Positions 45,312 to 56,584 of a stretch of 64,000 nt of DNA are shown one piece after another. Both the position numbers and the translations under genes were made by a program. Position 1 is the stretch's first letter, and every line of letters begins with the position of its first letter. Location: positions 1 to 64,000 of the forward strand of contig JACERY010000002.1 in assembly GCA_013912105.1 (NCBI GenBank). Reading direction: 5' to 3'. The notes beneath the pieces were generated by a model. That model did not search any database and was not told the origin of the DNA. It saw nothing but the letters and a program-made list of their open reading frames with translations. This DNA is from Acidimicrobiales bacterium. Its GTDB lineage: Bacteria; Actinomycetota; Acidimicrobiia; Acidimicrobiales; UBA8592.

Positions 45312-45314
45312 GTT
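45309..45314 (+). promoter_or_regulatory. Leaderless -10 element (TAGGTT) for the third LLM gene
   Basis: TAGGTT overlaps the stop codon of the upstream gene; six bases (TTAAGA) then lead to the ATG at 45321. Confidence 0.45.
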
Positions 45315-45320
45315 TTAAGA

Positions 45321-46283
45321 ATGGGTAACTATGCAATGACCGTCCCCCTGCCTCGGGGACTTAATGACCAGCAAAAGGGATTTAGAGACTTAGTTGATCT
45401 CGGCTACAAAGAGGCGTGGTCATCAGAAGCTAATGGAGCAGATGCTTTTTCACCATTAGTTCTAGGAGCTGTTCATGCTCCGGAGCTTCGATTAGGAACA
45501 GCTATTGTTCCTGCATATACAAGAGGGCCGGCACTCTTGGCTCAATCTGTCGCTACTATGGCAGCGATAGCGCCGGGACGCTTTGCGTTAGGTATCGGAT
45601 CATCGTCGAATGTTATTGTCGAATCTTGGAATGGGATCCCATTCGTTGAACCATACAAAAAAACCCGTGACGTTGTCCGCTTTCTTAAGTTGGCCTTAGA
45701 TGGGCAAAAGGTAAACGCTGATTTCGAAACTTTACAGGTGAAAGGATTCCGGCTTGGTATGGAAACCCCCACATCTCCAGTTCCAATTTTAGTAGCTGCC
45801 TTACGTGAGGGGATGCTTCGTCTTGCTGGGCGTGAAGGCGATGGGGCAATTATCAATTGGCTTTCAGCAGAGGACGTTAAAACCGTTTCAGAAATAGTTC
45901 ACGGTCAAGGACCTGGTAAAGAGATAGTCGCAAGAATATTTGTGTGTCCTAACCCTGACACAGAAACTGTTCGTAAAGAAGCTAAACGCGCTATTGCTTC
46001 TTACTTGAATGTTCCCGTCTATCGGGCTTTTCATGAGTGGTTAGGCCGAACTGAAATATTAAATGACCACTGGAGGAAATGGGATGAAGGCGATAGAGCT
46101 GGATCTCTAGAAGCCATGCCCGATAGCGTTGTAGATGATTTAATAGTGCACGGAACACCTGAAGAATGTCGAAACCATATCGACCGTTATCTTGATAATG
46201 GTGTTACAACTGCAGCTCTCATGGTCATGCCCTTTGGCGGTATTGACCCTAATCAAGCTATCAGGGACCTAGCGCCCAGGTAA
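45321..46283 (+). CDS. LLM-class F420-dependent oxidoreductase
   Basis: 320 residues of the luciferase-like family, with LVDLGYKEAWSSEANGADAF, LRLGTAIVPAYTRGPALLAQ and IAPGRFALGIGSSS followed by GREGDGAIINWL. This subgroup resembles the mycobacterial Rv3093c-type F420 enzymes. It follows the 3-hydroxyacyl-CoA dehydrogenase by 9 bp but has its own TAGGTT box six bases before the ATG. The sequence is only distantly like the two LLM enzymes of the catabolic island. Substrate unknown. Confidence 0.85.
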   Translation: MGNYAMTVPLPRGLNDQQKGFRDLVDLGYKEAWSSEANGADAFSPLVLGAVHAPELRLGTAIVPAYTRGPALLAQSVATMAAIAPGRFALGIGSSSNVIVESWNGIPFVEPYKKTRDVVRFLKLALDGQKVNADFETLQVKGFRLGMETPTSPVPILVAALREGMLRLAGREGDGAIINWLSAEDVKTVSEIVHGQGPGKEIVARIFVCPNPDTETVRKEAKRAIASYLNVPVYRAFHEWLGRTEILNDHWRKWDEGDRAGSLEAMPDSVVDDLIVHGTPEECRNHIDRYLDNGVTTAALMVMPFGGIDPNQAIRDLAPR

Positions 46284-46376
46284 TAGTTTCTCAAGCATGG
46301 TTTGCCAAAGTGCTCCTAAATAAGAAAAGCTATACATAGGTTAATACTTCAAGCTATGTTGAAAGACGAGGCTGAT

Positions 46377-46550
46377 ATGGAAAATTCTGAATATGTAGAA
46401 CAAGCGTTAGTTTTAATTGATACTCATCTTGGCAGTGTGCAGAGTCGCGAAATTCTTTCATCTACCGAAGTGAGTGACCTGCTGTTAGATATTCGCTTAT
46501 TATTGATGCAATTCGAATCCATTGAAGCGCCTGCAGCTGCCAACAGCTAG
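46377..46550 (+). CDS. Small acidic protein (57 residues), hypothetical
   Basis: 57 residues starting MENSEYVEQA, rich in Glu, Leu and Ser with helical character (VLIDTHLGSV, LLLDIRLLLMQFE). A GAGG site lies five bases before the ATG at 46377, better than the ATG at 46356, which has none. It ends in a 4-bp overlap with the PAP2 gene on the opposite strand. I do not recognise the family. Confidence 0.6.
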   Translation: MENSEYVEQALVLIDTHLGSVQSREILSSTEVSDLLLDIRLLLMQFESIEAPAAANS

Positions 46551-47086
46551 CGAATAGATCTTATTAATTTAGTAAAAAGCATGCCAACAAGGGCTCCTGC
46601 AATAACGTCAGAAGCATGGTGGGCACGAACATGAATTCTGCTCGTAGCTACAACAGCAGCAATCGACTTGTAGAGGGGTGCAGCACTGCTTCCTTCAGAA
46701 AGTATAGAAGCAGCAAGGACTGCTGAACTTGCATGACCGCTAGGGAAGCTGGAAGTAAGTGGCCTACGAATTCTATGTGGATGACTGCTTGAGCCGATTT
46801 CTGGACGGTTACGCCTGAATAGTCTTTTGATTCCTTGATTTACAATAAGCGACTCGGCACCGAGAACAAGTGCTAGTTGTAACACTGAACCTCTACGAGA
46901 AGCATTATTAACTCTTCTAGCTAAGTTTAAAGCATGCCAGATTAAACTAAAATCTCCCGCAGTTGAAGCAGCGTAAAACACTTTGTTGATCGATTCGGAA
47001 GAACGAAGAAATTCCCAACCAGTGTCAATCGCTTGATCAAAATCGTCAATTTGGCTTGGTAAAGAAATGCTTATTGGTTCACCCAT
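46547..47086 (-). CDS. PAP2-family phosphatase
   Basis: 179 residues. The three phosphatase motifs are present: KRLFRRNRPE (KX6RP-type), SFPSGHASS and SRIHVRAHHASDV, so the active site looks complete. Several hydrophobic segments suggest a membrane protein. AAGGA lies six bases before the ATG at 47086 and overlaps the end of the upstream reductase gene, so translation is coupled. Next to a geranylgeranyl reductase, a polyprenyl or lipid phosphate substrate is likely. Confidence 0.85.
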   Translation of the reverse strand: MGEPISISLPSQIDDFDQAIDTGWEFLRSSESINKVFYAASTAGDFSLIWHALNLARRVNNASRRGSVLQLALVLGAESLIVNQGIKRLFRRNRPEIGSSSHPHRIRRPLTSSFPSGHASSAVLAASILSEGSSAAPLYKSIAAVVATSRIHVRAHHASDVIAGALVGMLFTKLIRSIR

Positions 47087-47087
47087 G

Positions 47088-48359
47088 TTATTCCTTTGCA
47101 AAAATCATGCGGTTATCAATGTCTGATTTCTTTAGCTTATCTTCTTGGTATGCGCCTTCCTGACTGAACATGCCTTTCTTCCATCGACTTGGTGTTAGGA
47201 CCAGCGCTCTTGGGTAGTCTTCAAACATCCACCTGGCAAAGTTCCTGCGAGTCCAGTTGTTCGTATCAGCAATTTTGAGGGCTATTTCAGTCGTCTCTGG
47301 TCTAACAAGTAAGGATTGGAGTCTCTCGGCAAAGTGATGATCATGCCCTAAATTTAATCGTAATGATTTTTTATAGGTTTCTTGTGCTTTTTCATTTTCC
47401 AAAGGTCCGGCTTTAATAATGGCCTTTGCGGCTAATCTTCCGGTATGTAGGGCTTGGGCGATACCTTCCCCTGTCATCGGGTCAGCCACACCGATAGCGT
47501 CACCCACAAAAAGAACCCGTTGCTTTCCTGGCTCTAGACTTTTCATTCGCGTTGGAATCGGCCACGCTTTATGGGTTCCTTCTGGCACGGCACTTTCGCC
47601 AAGAATATTCCGAATTCTCGGGCGTTCTAGAATCTCTTGCCATAGTTTTCCCATTTCTTGGATTCTGTGAGAGTGATCGCGGAGAATGCCAAATCCAAAA
47701 TTTGCTCTTTGTCCCGGAAGTGGGAAAAGCCAGACGTAACCTGGCAGAAGATCTGGTTCAAACCAAACAGTTAAATGCTGGGCTTCAGCACCGGTGTTAG
47801 AGAAGTATTGTCGAAAGGCATGCCAGTCACCTCTGTATTTTTCTACTCCGCCTCCTACCGCCTTTCGAACACTCGACCACATTCCATCTGCAGCTACAAC
47901 ATATCTACTGTGAAGAGTTCGTCCATCAGATGATGTAATAGAGACATATTCCTGATGTTGAACAATCTTGGAGAAACTCATAGAAGTTTCTATATGGACA
48001 CCGGCCAAACGAGCTAGCTGCAGCAGCTCTGCATCCAGTTCAAGTCGCGGCACCACAGCTGCAAATTGTCCTTGTTTGTTTGGAAGCGGGAGTTGCGATC
48101 TGTGACCGTTTGGTGAGAAAATCACCGCATCAGTAACAGTATTCCAGTTGGTAATCGCATTAGTTTTTAATCCGAGATCTTCTAGAATTCGTAAGGCGTC
48201 GGTAGTTAAGCCATCTCCACAACATTTATCTCTTGGGAATTTAGCTTTGTCAAGCATAATTACCTGTAGGCCTTGATTCGCAAGTTCTATAGCTGAAGCG
48301 CATCCTGCAGGACCTGCACCGATAATAATTACGTCAGTAATCAGTTCATTTTGCGTCAC
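47088..48359 (-). CDS. Geranylgeranyl reductase-family FAD-dependent oxidoreductase
   Basis: 423 residues. FAD site DVIIIGAGPAGCASAIELA, the PRDKCCGDGL segment characteristic of geranylgeranyl reductases, and LFVGDAIGVADPMTGEGIAQAL are present. These enzymes saturate polyprenyl chains of lipids or quinones (for example menaquinone). The start is placed at the GTG at 48359 rather than 48392 because TACGAT lies exactly six bases upstream, and the protein then begins just before the FAD fold. Confidence 0.88.
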   Translation of the reverse strand: MTQNELITDVIIIGAGPAGCASAIELANQGLQVIMLDKAKFPRDKCCGDGLTTDALRILEDLGLKTNAITNWNTVTDAVIFSPNGHRSQLPLPNKQGQFAAVVPRLELDAELLQLARLAGVHIETSMSFSKIVQHQEYVSITSSDGRTLHSRYVVAADGMWSSVRKAVGGGVEKYRGDWHAFRQYFSNTGAEAQHLTVWFEPDLLPGYVWLFPLPGQRANFGFGILRDHSHRIQEMGKLWQEILERPRIRNILGESAVPEGTHKAWPIPTRMKSLEPGKQRVLFVGDAIGVADPMTGEGIAQALHTGRLAAKAIIKAGPLENEKAQETYKKSLRLNLGHDHHFAERLQSLLVRPETTEIALKIADTNNWTRRNFARWMFEDYPRALVLTPSRWKKGMFSQEGAYQEDKLKKSDIDNRMIFAKE

Positions 48360-48365
48360 GAATTT

Positions 48366-48371
48366 ATCGTA
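48366..48371 (-). promoter_or_regulatory. Leaderless -10 element (TACGAT) for the geranylgeranyl reductase
   Basis: TACGAT, six bases (AAATTC), GTG at 48359 on the minus strand. Confidence 0.5.
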
Positions 48372-48404
48372 CCTGCTGCTAGTGAAAGGCACTCAAAATA
48401 ATTA

Positions 48405-50525
<2,121 letters not shown>

Positions 50526-50590
50526 GATTCTCGTAGGGTACAGGATGCTTGTGACCTAAAGGGGTCATGAAAAATTTCCTCTCTAGTTTT

Positions 50591-51250
50591 TTAAAATAAA
50601 CGAAGAATATCTGATTCAAGACCTCTAAGTTGTTCATAATCAACTTCAATAGTGGCTATTCCCCGATCTTTGGCAAGCACTTTTGCTTGGGGGGTAATTT
50701 GTTGAGCTGCGAAGATACCTCGAACGGGCCGCAATTTTGGATCCCGATTTAAAAAATCTAGATATCGACTTAGCTGTTCAACGCCGTCAATTCCTCCTCT
50801 TCTTTTAATTTCAACCGCTACGGCCTGGTCTTTGCTGTCTCTGCATAGTAAATCAACGGGTCCGATTTCAGTGAAATATTCTCGCCGAGTAAGCGTAAGC
50901 CCCTCCTCTAGACTTTGAGGATTCTCAGCAAGGAGTTCTTGTAAATGAGATTCGACTCCATCCTTATGTAAGCCGGGATCTGAACCAAGTTCATAGGAAA
51001 TATCTGAAAATATCTCTTCAATTTTTATTATCAGCTTTTCACCCTTTGGATTCGAAATAATCCAATTATTTGCTTCCTCCGATACGCGGTTAGGGGCGTT
51101 CATCCACATCAAAGGTTTATATGCACCTCCATCAGCATGGATAGCAATGCAACCATCTGCTTTACTCATAATTAATCTTTTAGCCGAAGGCAGGTATGCA
51201 TTGAGTCTTCCTTCGTAGCTAACAGAACATTGAACTAAGATAAGGCGCAT
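50591..51250 (-). CDS. nucS: Mismatch endonuclease NucS
   Basis: 219 residues, full family length. N-terminal dimerisation region [13 protein letters not shown] and C-terminal RecB-like nuclease site: Asp133 (VDLLCRD), Glu147-Lys149 (VEIKRRG) and [11 protein letters not shown]. NucS replaces MutS/MutL mismatch repair in Actinobacteria and archaea, so it is a strong taxonomic marker. TAAAGT lies exactly six bases before the ATG. Confidence 0.94.
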   Translation of the reverse strand: MRLILVQCSVSYEGRLNAYLPSAKRLIMSKADGCIAIHADGGAYKPLMWMNAPNRVSEEANNWIISNPKGEKLIIKIEEIFSDISYELGSDPGLHKDGVESHLQELLAENPQSLEEGLTLTRREYFTEIGPVDLLCRDSKDQAVAVEIKRRGGIDGVEQLSRYLDFLNRDPKLRPVRGIFAAQQITPQAKVLAKDRGIATIEVDYEQLRGLESDILRLF

Positions 51251-51256
51251 GCTGGG

Positions 51257-51262
51257 ACTTTA
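51257..51262 (-). promoter_or_regulatory. Leaderless -10 element (TAAAGT) for nucS
   Basis: TAAAGT, six bases (CCCAGC), ATG at 51250 on the minus strand. Confidence 0.5.
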
Positions 51263-51284
51263 GTTGAAATTAACTATGAAAGTA

Positions 51285-52079
51285 CTAGTTCAAAATAGTA
51301 AGTATTGATTCAGTGAGCTCTTTTCTGCATATAAGTAGGTCTGGAAGGTAAGTGTCCTGCTGATTGTATTTGAGCGGGGAGCCATCTAGTCGAGAGGCAT
51401 GCAGTCCGTGTGCTAAAGCTACAGCAACGGGAGCGCAACTATCCCATTCATATTGACCGCCGGTATGAACGTAAATTTCAGAACTACCTTGGACTACTGA
51501 CATAGCTTTCGCTCCAGCAGAACCCATATAAATCAGATTTCCTGATAGTTCAGTAGCGAGCAACTCAGCGGCTGGGCCTGGTCGAGTTCTGCTACAAACA
51601 ATGCGGATTTTCTCAATTCCTTTTGAAAGACTACTTTTATCGTTGCTGCAATATGTCCTATCCAAGCTTGGTAAAGCAACTGCGCCGGCAGTAGGAAGAT
51701 TCTGTTCAACTAAAGCAACATGAACAGCCCAGTCGTCTCTTCCATATTCAGAAAATTCACGAGTTCCGTCAAGAGGGTCAATAATCCAAACGCGATCAGC
51801 GCTAAGACGCGAAAAGTCATCCATCTGTTCTTCAGAAAGTATTGCATCACCTGGGCAGGCATCATTAATGTAAGAACATAAAAGGTTATGAGATTGTTCA
51901 TCCCCTGATTTTCCTATTAGTTCTGGTGAAGTGCTTGCTAGTTCCGCTTCATTTCGTAAAGTCAGTAAAAGTCGGCCAGCTAAAGTTGCAGCTTTTTTTG
52001 CCGTATTATGGTCGGTTGCAGAAGCCATCGTTGTCATTACATTCAAACATAAATCAAGACTATCAATTACCAAGGACAT
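51285..52079 (-). CDS. cysQ: 3'(2'),5'-bisphosphate nucleotidase, CysQ-like
   Basis: 264 residues of the inositol monophosphatase fold. Metal site residues lie in ILSEEQMDD, VWIIDPLDGTREF and GGQYEWDSCAP; KSGDEQSHN fits CysQ. It removes 3'-phosphoadenosine 5'-phosphate left by PAPS use. It is divergent from cysD with a 51-bp gap, consistent with sulfur-linked control. The N-terminus is uncertain: ATGs at 52079, 52037 and 52028 are all possible. Confidence 0.88.
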   Translation of the reverse strand: MSLVIDSLDLCLNVMTTMASATDHNTAKKAATLAGRLLLTLRNEAELASTSPELIGKSGDEQSHNLLCSYINDACPGDAILSEEQMDDFSRLSADRVWIIDPLDGTREFSEYGRDDWAVHVALVEQNLPTAGAVALPSLDRTYCSNDKSSLSKGIEKIRIVCSRTRPGPAAELLATELSGNLIYMGSAGAKAMSVVQGSSEIYVHTGGQYEWDSCAPVAVALAHGLHASRLDGSPLKYNQQDTYLPDLLICRKELTESILTILN

Positions 52080-52117
52080 GTCTCTGCTTTCTAGGTTCTT
52101 CTTTGCTTTGCTATTGG

Positions 52118-52123
52118 TATTCT
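52118..52123 (+). promoter_or_regulatory. Possible leaderless -10 element (TATTCT) for cysDNC
   Basis: TATTCT followed by seven bases and the cysD ATG at 52131; no Shine-Dalgarno sequence is seen. Confidence 0.35.
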
Positions 52124-52130
52124 GGTATCC

Positions 52131-53033
52131 ATGGCTTACGAAGTGGACTACCTTGACATTTTAGAGTCAGAGGCCATTCACGTCATCAGAGAGGTTGCTG
52201 CCGAATTTGAACGGCCCGTTCTGCTGTGCTCAGGCGGGAAAGATTCGTTGGTTATGGCTCATTTAGCAAGCAAAGCATTTAGTCCCTGTAGATTGCCATT
52301 CCCAATAATGCATATTGATACGGGGCTTAACTTTTCAGAAGTAATCGATTTTAGAGATCAGTTAGAAGAGGCATATGACTGTCAGCTTCTTATAGCCAGC
52401 GTCCAAGAGTCAATAGACCAGGGGAGAGTCGCAGAAGAAAGTGGTTCTTCAGCATCGAGGAACAGACTCCAGATTATTACGTTGCTTGATGCTATTGAGA
52501 CTCATCGATTTGATGCTGTTTTTGGTGGAGCGAGAAGAGACGAAGAAAAATCTAGAGCGAAAGAGAGATTTTTTTCATTTCGTGATGAATTCGGGCAATG
52601 GAATCCTAAAGCTCAGAGGCCTGAATTGTGGAATCTTTATAATGGGAAATATAAAAAGGGCGAGCATTTTAGAATTTTCCCTATTTCAAATTGGACTGAG
52701 CTTGATGTTTGGCGGTACGTAGAGAGAGAGAATATTGAACTTCCATCCATTTATTTTGCTCATTTTCGGAAAGTCTTTGAGAGAGACGGGATGCTATTAT
52801 CTGCAGACCACGTCGAGTCTGCAAAAGACGAAGAAGTTTTTTCTACGATGGTTCGCTACAGGACGTTAGGCGATGCAAATATCACTGGAGCTGTTTTAAG
52901 CGATGCTACAGATGTCAGAAAAATTATCGAGGAGATTGCAGGTACAAGAATCACAGAACGGGGAGCTACCCGAGCCGATGACCGTGTTTCTGAAGCGGCC
53001 ATGGAGGATAGAAAAGTTGAGGGCTATTTCTAA
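52131..53033 (+). CDS. cysD: Sulfate adenylyltransferase subunit 2
   Basis: 300 residues. The PP-loop SGGKDSLVMAHLA, HIDTGLNFSEVIDFRD, FGGARRDEEKSRAKERFFSFRD and the C-terminal RRTRT-like RYRTLGDANITGAV are diagnostic. With CysN it makes APS from sulfate and ATP, using GTP. It overlaps cysN by one base. The gene order cysD-cysN-cysC gives a complete sulfate-to-PAPS activation operon. Confidence 0.95.
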   Translation: MAYEVDYLDILESEAIHVIREVAAEFERPVLLCSGGKDSLVMAHLASKAFSPCRLPFPIMHIDTGLNFSEVIDFRDQLEEAYDCQLLIASVQESIDQGRVAEESGSSASRNRLQIITLLDAIETHRFDAVFGGARRDEEKSRAKERFFSFRDEFGQWNPKAQRPELWNLYNGKYKKGEHFRIFPISNWTELDVWRYVERENIELPSIYFAHFRKVFERDGMLLSADHVESAKDEEVFSTMVRYRTLGDANITGAVLSDATDVRKIIEEIAGTRITERGATRADDRVSEAAMEDRKVEGYF

Positions 53034-54289
53034 TGGAACTACTTAGGTTTGCAACAGCCGGGTCAGTAGATGATGGTAAATCAACTTTGATCGGAAGGCT
53101 TCTTTTTGACTCAAAATCTGTTTTCGAAGACCAAATAGAAGCAGTAGAGAAGACTTCGCAGCAGATGGGGTCTGACTACACTAACCTAGCTCTTCTTACT
53201 GATGGATTACGGGCTGAACGCGAACAAGGAATCACAATAGATGTTGCATACCGCTACTTTTCAACACCGAAAAGGAATTTCATTGTTGCGGACACTCCAG
53301 GCCATATTCAGTACACAAGAAATATGGTCACTGGAGCATCAACAGCGGACCTAGCTTTGATATTGGTCGATGTGCGTAAAGGGGTGACTGAACAGACCAA
53401 ACGTCATGCTTTTATTTCAACCTTGTTAGGAATTCCGCATTTAGTCCTCTGCATAAATAAAATGGATCTTGTTAACTACGACAAAGAGTCCTTTGAAAGA
53501 ATAAAATCAGAGTTTGTAGATTTTGCAACAAAGCTGCAAATTCATGATTTGTCAGTCATTCCAATTTCTGCTCTTCATGGGGATAATGTCGTAGATCGTT
53601 CAATGAATATGCAATGGTATGGAGGATCTTCTCTTCTGCACCATTTAGAGGAGTTACATATTGCGTCTGATCGAAATTTGATTGACCCAAGATTTCCTAT
53701 TCAATATGTTATTCGGCCGCAGCGTGATGAATACCACGATTATCGAGGATACGCAGGAACTGTTGCTAGTGGAAGTTTTCGGGTAGGGGATGAAGTGGTC
53801 ATACTGCCATCAGGGTTTATAACGAAGATTGCCCAGATTGACGGGTTGCAGGGTGAATTAAATGAAGCATTCCCGCCTCATTCCGTCGTGATGCGGTTTT
53901 TAGATGAATATGACATATCGCGAGGCGACATGATTTGCAGGACCGGAAACCAGCCCAAAGTCGCTCAGGGTATCGATGCCATGGTCTGTTGGTTCTCAGC
54001 AGAGTCAAGCCTTAAGCCAAAGCAAAAATTAATTATCAAACAAACAACTAATTCCTCAAGATGTCTTGTTACTGAACTGACTTATCGGTTAAATATCAAC
54101 ACACTTCATCGGGAAGAGCCAGTTGACCATTTGACCATGAATGAGATAGGGCGAGCAAAGATTCGAACGATGAAGCCTTTAATCTTTGACTCCTATAAAG
54201 AGAACAGATCTACTGGTTCATTTATTCTTATAGATGAAGAAACGAATGATACTGTCGGTGCTGGAATGATTTTAGGTCCAATTGAGTAG
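53033..54289 (+). CDS. cysN: Sulfate adenylyltransferase subunit 1 (GTPase)
   Basis: 418 residues. GTPase motifs GSVDDGKSTLIGRLL (P-loop), DTPGHIQYTRNM (switch II) and NKMD, followed by EF-Tu-like beta domains. Length matches a CysN without a fused kinase, since CysC is separate here. Starts at the ATG overlapping the cysD stop. Confidence 0.95.
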   Translation: MELLRFATAGSVDDGKSTLIGRLLFDSKSVFEDQIEAVEKTSQQMGSDYTNLALLTDGLRAEREQGITIDVAYRYFSTPKRNFIVADTPGHIQYTRNMVTGASTADLALILVDVRKGVTEQTKRHAFISTLLGIPHLVLCINKMDLVNYDKESFERIKSEFVDFATKLQIHDLSVIPISALHGDNVVDRSMNMQWYGGSSLLHHLEELHIASDRNLIDPRFPIQYVIRPQRDEYHDYRGYAGTVASGSFRVGDEVVILPSGFITKIAQIDGLQGELNEAFPPHSVVMRFLDEYDISRGDMICRTGNQPKVAQGIDAMVCWFSAESSLKPKQKLIIKQTTNSSRCLVTELTYRLNINTLHREEPVDHLTMNEIGRAKIRTMKPLIFDSYKENRSTGSFILIDEETNDTVGAGMILGPIE

Positions 54290-54294
54290 CGAAT

Positions 54295-54915
54295 ATGCCA
54301 GATGAAAAAGCTAAGGAAAATAGCAAAAACATTACAAGACAATATTCAGGAGTTACCCGACAAGAGAGATCTGAAATATTAGGATTTTCTGGTTTAACAG
54401 TGTGGATGACAGGGCTTTCGGGGTCAGGAAAATCAACTATCGCATTCGCAATAGAAACTGCACTTCTTGCAGAGGGCACACCGGTATTCGTTCTTGACGG
54501 AGACAACCTTCGGTATGGAATCAATGGCGATTTAGGTTTTTCAGCAGCGGACCGTAAAGAGAATGTTAGAAGGGCAAGTGAGATCTCATTGCTAATGGCA
54601 GAAGCTGGTCTTGTATCGATTGTTCCAATTATTAGTCCTTATAGTTCAGGTCGAGAATATGCAAGAAATATTCACTCAAAGTCTGAAACTCCCTTTTTTG
54701 AAATATTTATAGATACACCCCTAGATATTTGTGAATCTCGTGACCCTAAAGGTCTTTACAAAAAAGCGCGAAAAGGTTTAATTAAAGATTTCACCGGGAT
54801 AGATGATCCATATGAAGTTCCTGACAGCCCAGATCTTCTAGTCAGGACTGAGGAAGGAAAGCTTGAAAAGCACGTAAATGAAATTATGCGGTTGATAAAA
54901 GGAACCGCTAGCTAA
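54295..54915 (+). CDS. cysC: Adenylylsulfate kinase
   Basis: 206 residues. P-loop GLSGSGKSTIAFAIE, FVLDGDNLRYGINGDLGFS, SEISLLMAEAGL, PIISPYSSGREYAR and FIDTPLDICESRDPKGLYKKAR are full CysC motifs. It phosphorylates APS to PAPS. Six bases separate it from cysN. The 3' end overlaps the rhomboid-like gene tail to tail by 4 bp. Confidence 0.95.
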   Translation: MPDEKAKENSKNITRQYSGVTRQERSEILGFSGLTVWMTGLSGSGKSTIAFAIETALLAEGTPVFVLDGDNLRYGINGDLGFSAADRKENVRRASEISLLMAEAGLVSIVPIISPYSSGREYARNIHSKSETPFFEIFIDTPLDICESRDPKGLYKKARKGLIKDFTGIDDPYEVPDSPDLLVRTEEGKLEKHVNEIMRLIKGTAS

Positions 54916-55799
54916 GTATCCTTTTTCTTTCTTAAGTCCTTTGAATGCTCCTCAAGTTTTTTTCGTTGATTTTTGCTTAAACTGTTGATACCAGACTCAG
55001 CTACTTGGTCAAGAATTGAGTCAATTTCTCTTTCGGTATGTGCACTTCTGATCTCGCTAACGGATTTAAGGTGTCGTTTTCGGGCGCCTCTTTTTGGTGC
55101 TCTCTTCGTTCTTTGAGTTGACATGCCCGTAACCATAGATGGCAAGCGTACTTTCGGAACCCAGTGAAGTTCGTTAGCGTAACCAAAAGACTTGAATCCG
55201 ACGAGAGCAGTTGCAGCTATACAGAGCAACATAATTGCATGAGCCCCAGATCGGTTAGAAATCGCTGCCAGCATGTCTAACCCAAAAATTACGCTAACTA
55301 TTCCCCAAGCTGGTACGCCTGGCCAGAATCTGGCAGTTGGATATTGAGCAGCAAAAGCAACTAGGATCCCAAGCTCTACTTCTCTCATTGATCCGAGATA
55401 GAAACCTGCTGGGTTACTGAGATTGTAGAGGAAAAGACCAATTCCGGGGATCACAGTTAACATGAGAAGGAAAAACATAAATGGGCGTCTACCCATGAGG
55501 TTTTCCAACTGATTGCCAAGAAGGTAGAGAATAAAGAAAAGAAATATTGTCCAGATATCTGGACGGTTAACTAACGGCCATGTTATCAAGCGCCAGATTT
55601 CCCCTTGTTTAACTTTGTCGGGATTTAGAAAAATCTGATTACTGAATTCATGATTCCTTCCTTCAAAAGCCCAGACCAACATTGACAATATGCCTAGTGA
55701 GATAAGCGCAACAGTCGTGGTGACATCTATCCGTCCTACCCGAAACCAAGGTTCGTTTCCTCCCCCCCACGGATTCGAATAAGAATAACGATCTGACAT
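54912..55799 (-). CDS. Rhomboid-like membrane protein without clear catalytic serine
   Basis: 295 residues with about six membrane helices (~28-45, 83-100, 105-125, 140-152, 163-180, 186-203). WRLITWPLVNRPDIWT and the long first loop match the rhomboid family, but the GxSG position reads GSMREVELG with no nucleophile in place; a histidine (H187) is kept near helix 6. The C-terminus has a basic linker and a helical DUF6576-like segment (EIDSILDQVAESGINSLS). Probably a non-proteolytic rhomboid. TAGTTT lies seven bases before the ATG. Confidence 0.75.
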   Translation of the reverse strand: MSDRYSYSNPWGGGNEPWFRVGRIDVTTTVALISLGILSMLVWAFEGRNHEFSNQIFLNPDKVKQGEIWRLITWPLVNRPDIWTIFLFFILYLLGNQLENLMGRRPFMFFLLMLTVIPGIGLFLYNLSNPAGFYLGSMREVELGILVAFAAQYPTARFWPGVPAWGIVSVIFGLDMLAAISNRSGAHAIMLLCIAATALVGFKSFGYANELHWVPKVRLPSMVTGMSTQRTKRAPKRGARKRHLKSVSEIRSAHTEREIDSILDQVAESGINSLSKNQRKKLEEHSKDLRKKKDT

Positions 55800-55806
55800 G
55801 TTATTT

Positions 55807-55812
55807 AAACTA
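55807..55812 (-). promoter_or_regulatory. Possible leaderless -10 element (TAGTTT) for the rhomboid-like gene
   Basis: TAGTTT followed by seven bases and the ATG at 55799 on the minus strand. Confidence 0.3.
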
Positions 55813-55843
55813 GCCTTTCAAACTAATAAGTTGGCAATCCAAG

Positions 55844-56584
55844 TTAACGTTTCGCATTTGACCGTCTAAGAGTAACTGCTCGGGCGGCTTCAGTATAAGG
55901 ATCAGTTAACGGCTCAAGGGATATTTTCTTTCCTTCTCGGTGTTCTAAGGACCAAGTGAGAAGCACATCTGCAAGGTCAGGATTTTTTGGAAGGAGTGGA
56001 CCGTGTAGATACGTTCCTATTACGCGTTGCTGTATCGCTCCTTCTTCAGCGCTCGATCCATTATTTCCATACCCTTCGACGATTTTTGCGAGTGGGCGAA
56101 CATCCGATCCAAGCATTGTTCTCCCAATATGATTTTCATAACCCACTATAGGGAAGCGGTATTTATCGAAATCTGCCTCTGCTACAACGTTGCCGATTAG
56201 TCTTTTGTCGCCTGCATAAGTTTCTAAGTCTAGAATACCAACTCCAGGTAGATGGTTGCCATCAGAATCTATATACGCATGGCCCGCTAGTTGTATTCCC
56301 CCACAAACCCACAGAAAGGCAACACCGTTATTTGCTGCAGAACGTATCGCTGCTCCTTTCTTAATGAGGTCTTCTGCGATGGTATTTTGATCTTTATCCT
56401 GTCCTCCACCCAAATAACATAAATCGTAATCTTCGGCTACGAAATCATCACCAAGACCTACCGGGGTAACTATTGCAGAGTGTCCTCGCCACTCAAGGCG
56501 TTTAATGAGCACGGATATGTTTCCTCGATCACCATAAATATTCATAAGATTCGGATAAAGGTGACAGATCCTAACAGAAGTCAT
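55844..56584 (-). CDS. gatD: Lipid II isoglutaminyl synthase, glutaminase subunit
   Basis: 246 residues of the CobB/CobQ-like class I amidotransferase fold. Catalytic Cys94 sits in LWVCGGIQLAG and His194 in TYLHGPLL; ICHLYPNLMNIYGDRGN is the family N-terminus. With MurT it amidates the D-glutamate of lipid II, a step needed for efficient wall cross-linking. It overlaps murT by 4 bp. Confidence 0.93.
   Translation of the reverse strand: MTSVRICHLYPNLMNIYGDRGNISVLIKRLEWRGHSAIVTPVGLGDDFVAEDYDLCYLGGGQDKDQNTIAEDLIKKGAAIRSAANNGVAFLWVCGGIQLAGHAYIDSDGNHLPGVGILDLETYAGDKRLIGNVVAEADFDKYRFPIVGYENHIGRTMLGSDVRPLAKIVEGYGNNGSSAEEGAIQQRVIGTYLHGPLLPKNPDLADVLLTWSLEHREGKKISLEPLTDPYTEAARAVTLRRSNAKR

Noticed and set aside
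48360..48392. Longer N-terminus of the geranylgeranyl reductase starting at GTG 48392
   Set aside because: The TACGAT box would then be inside the gene; the start at 48359 fits both the promoter pattern and the family N-terminus.
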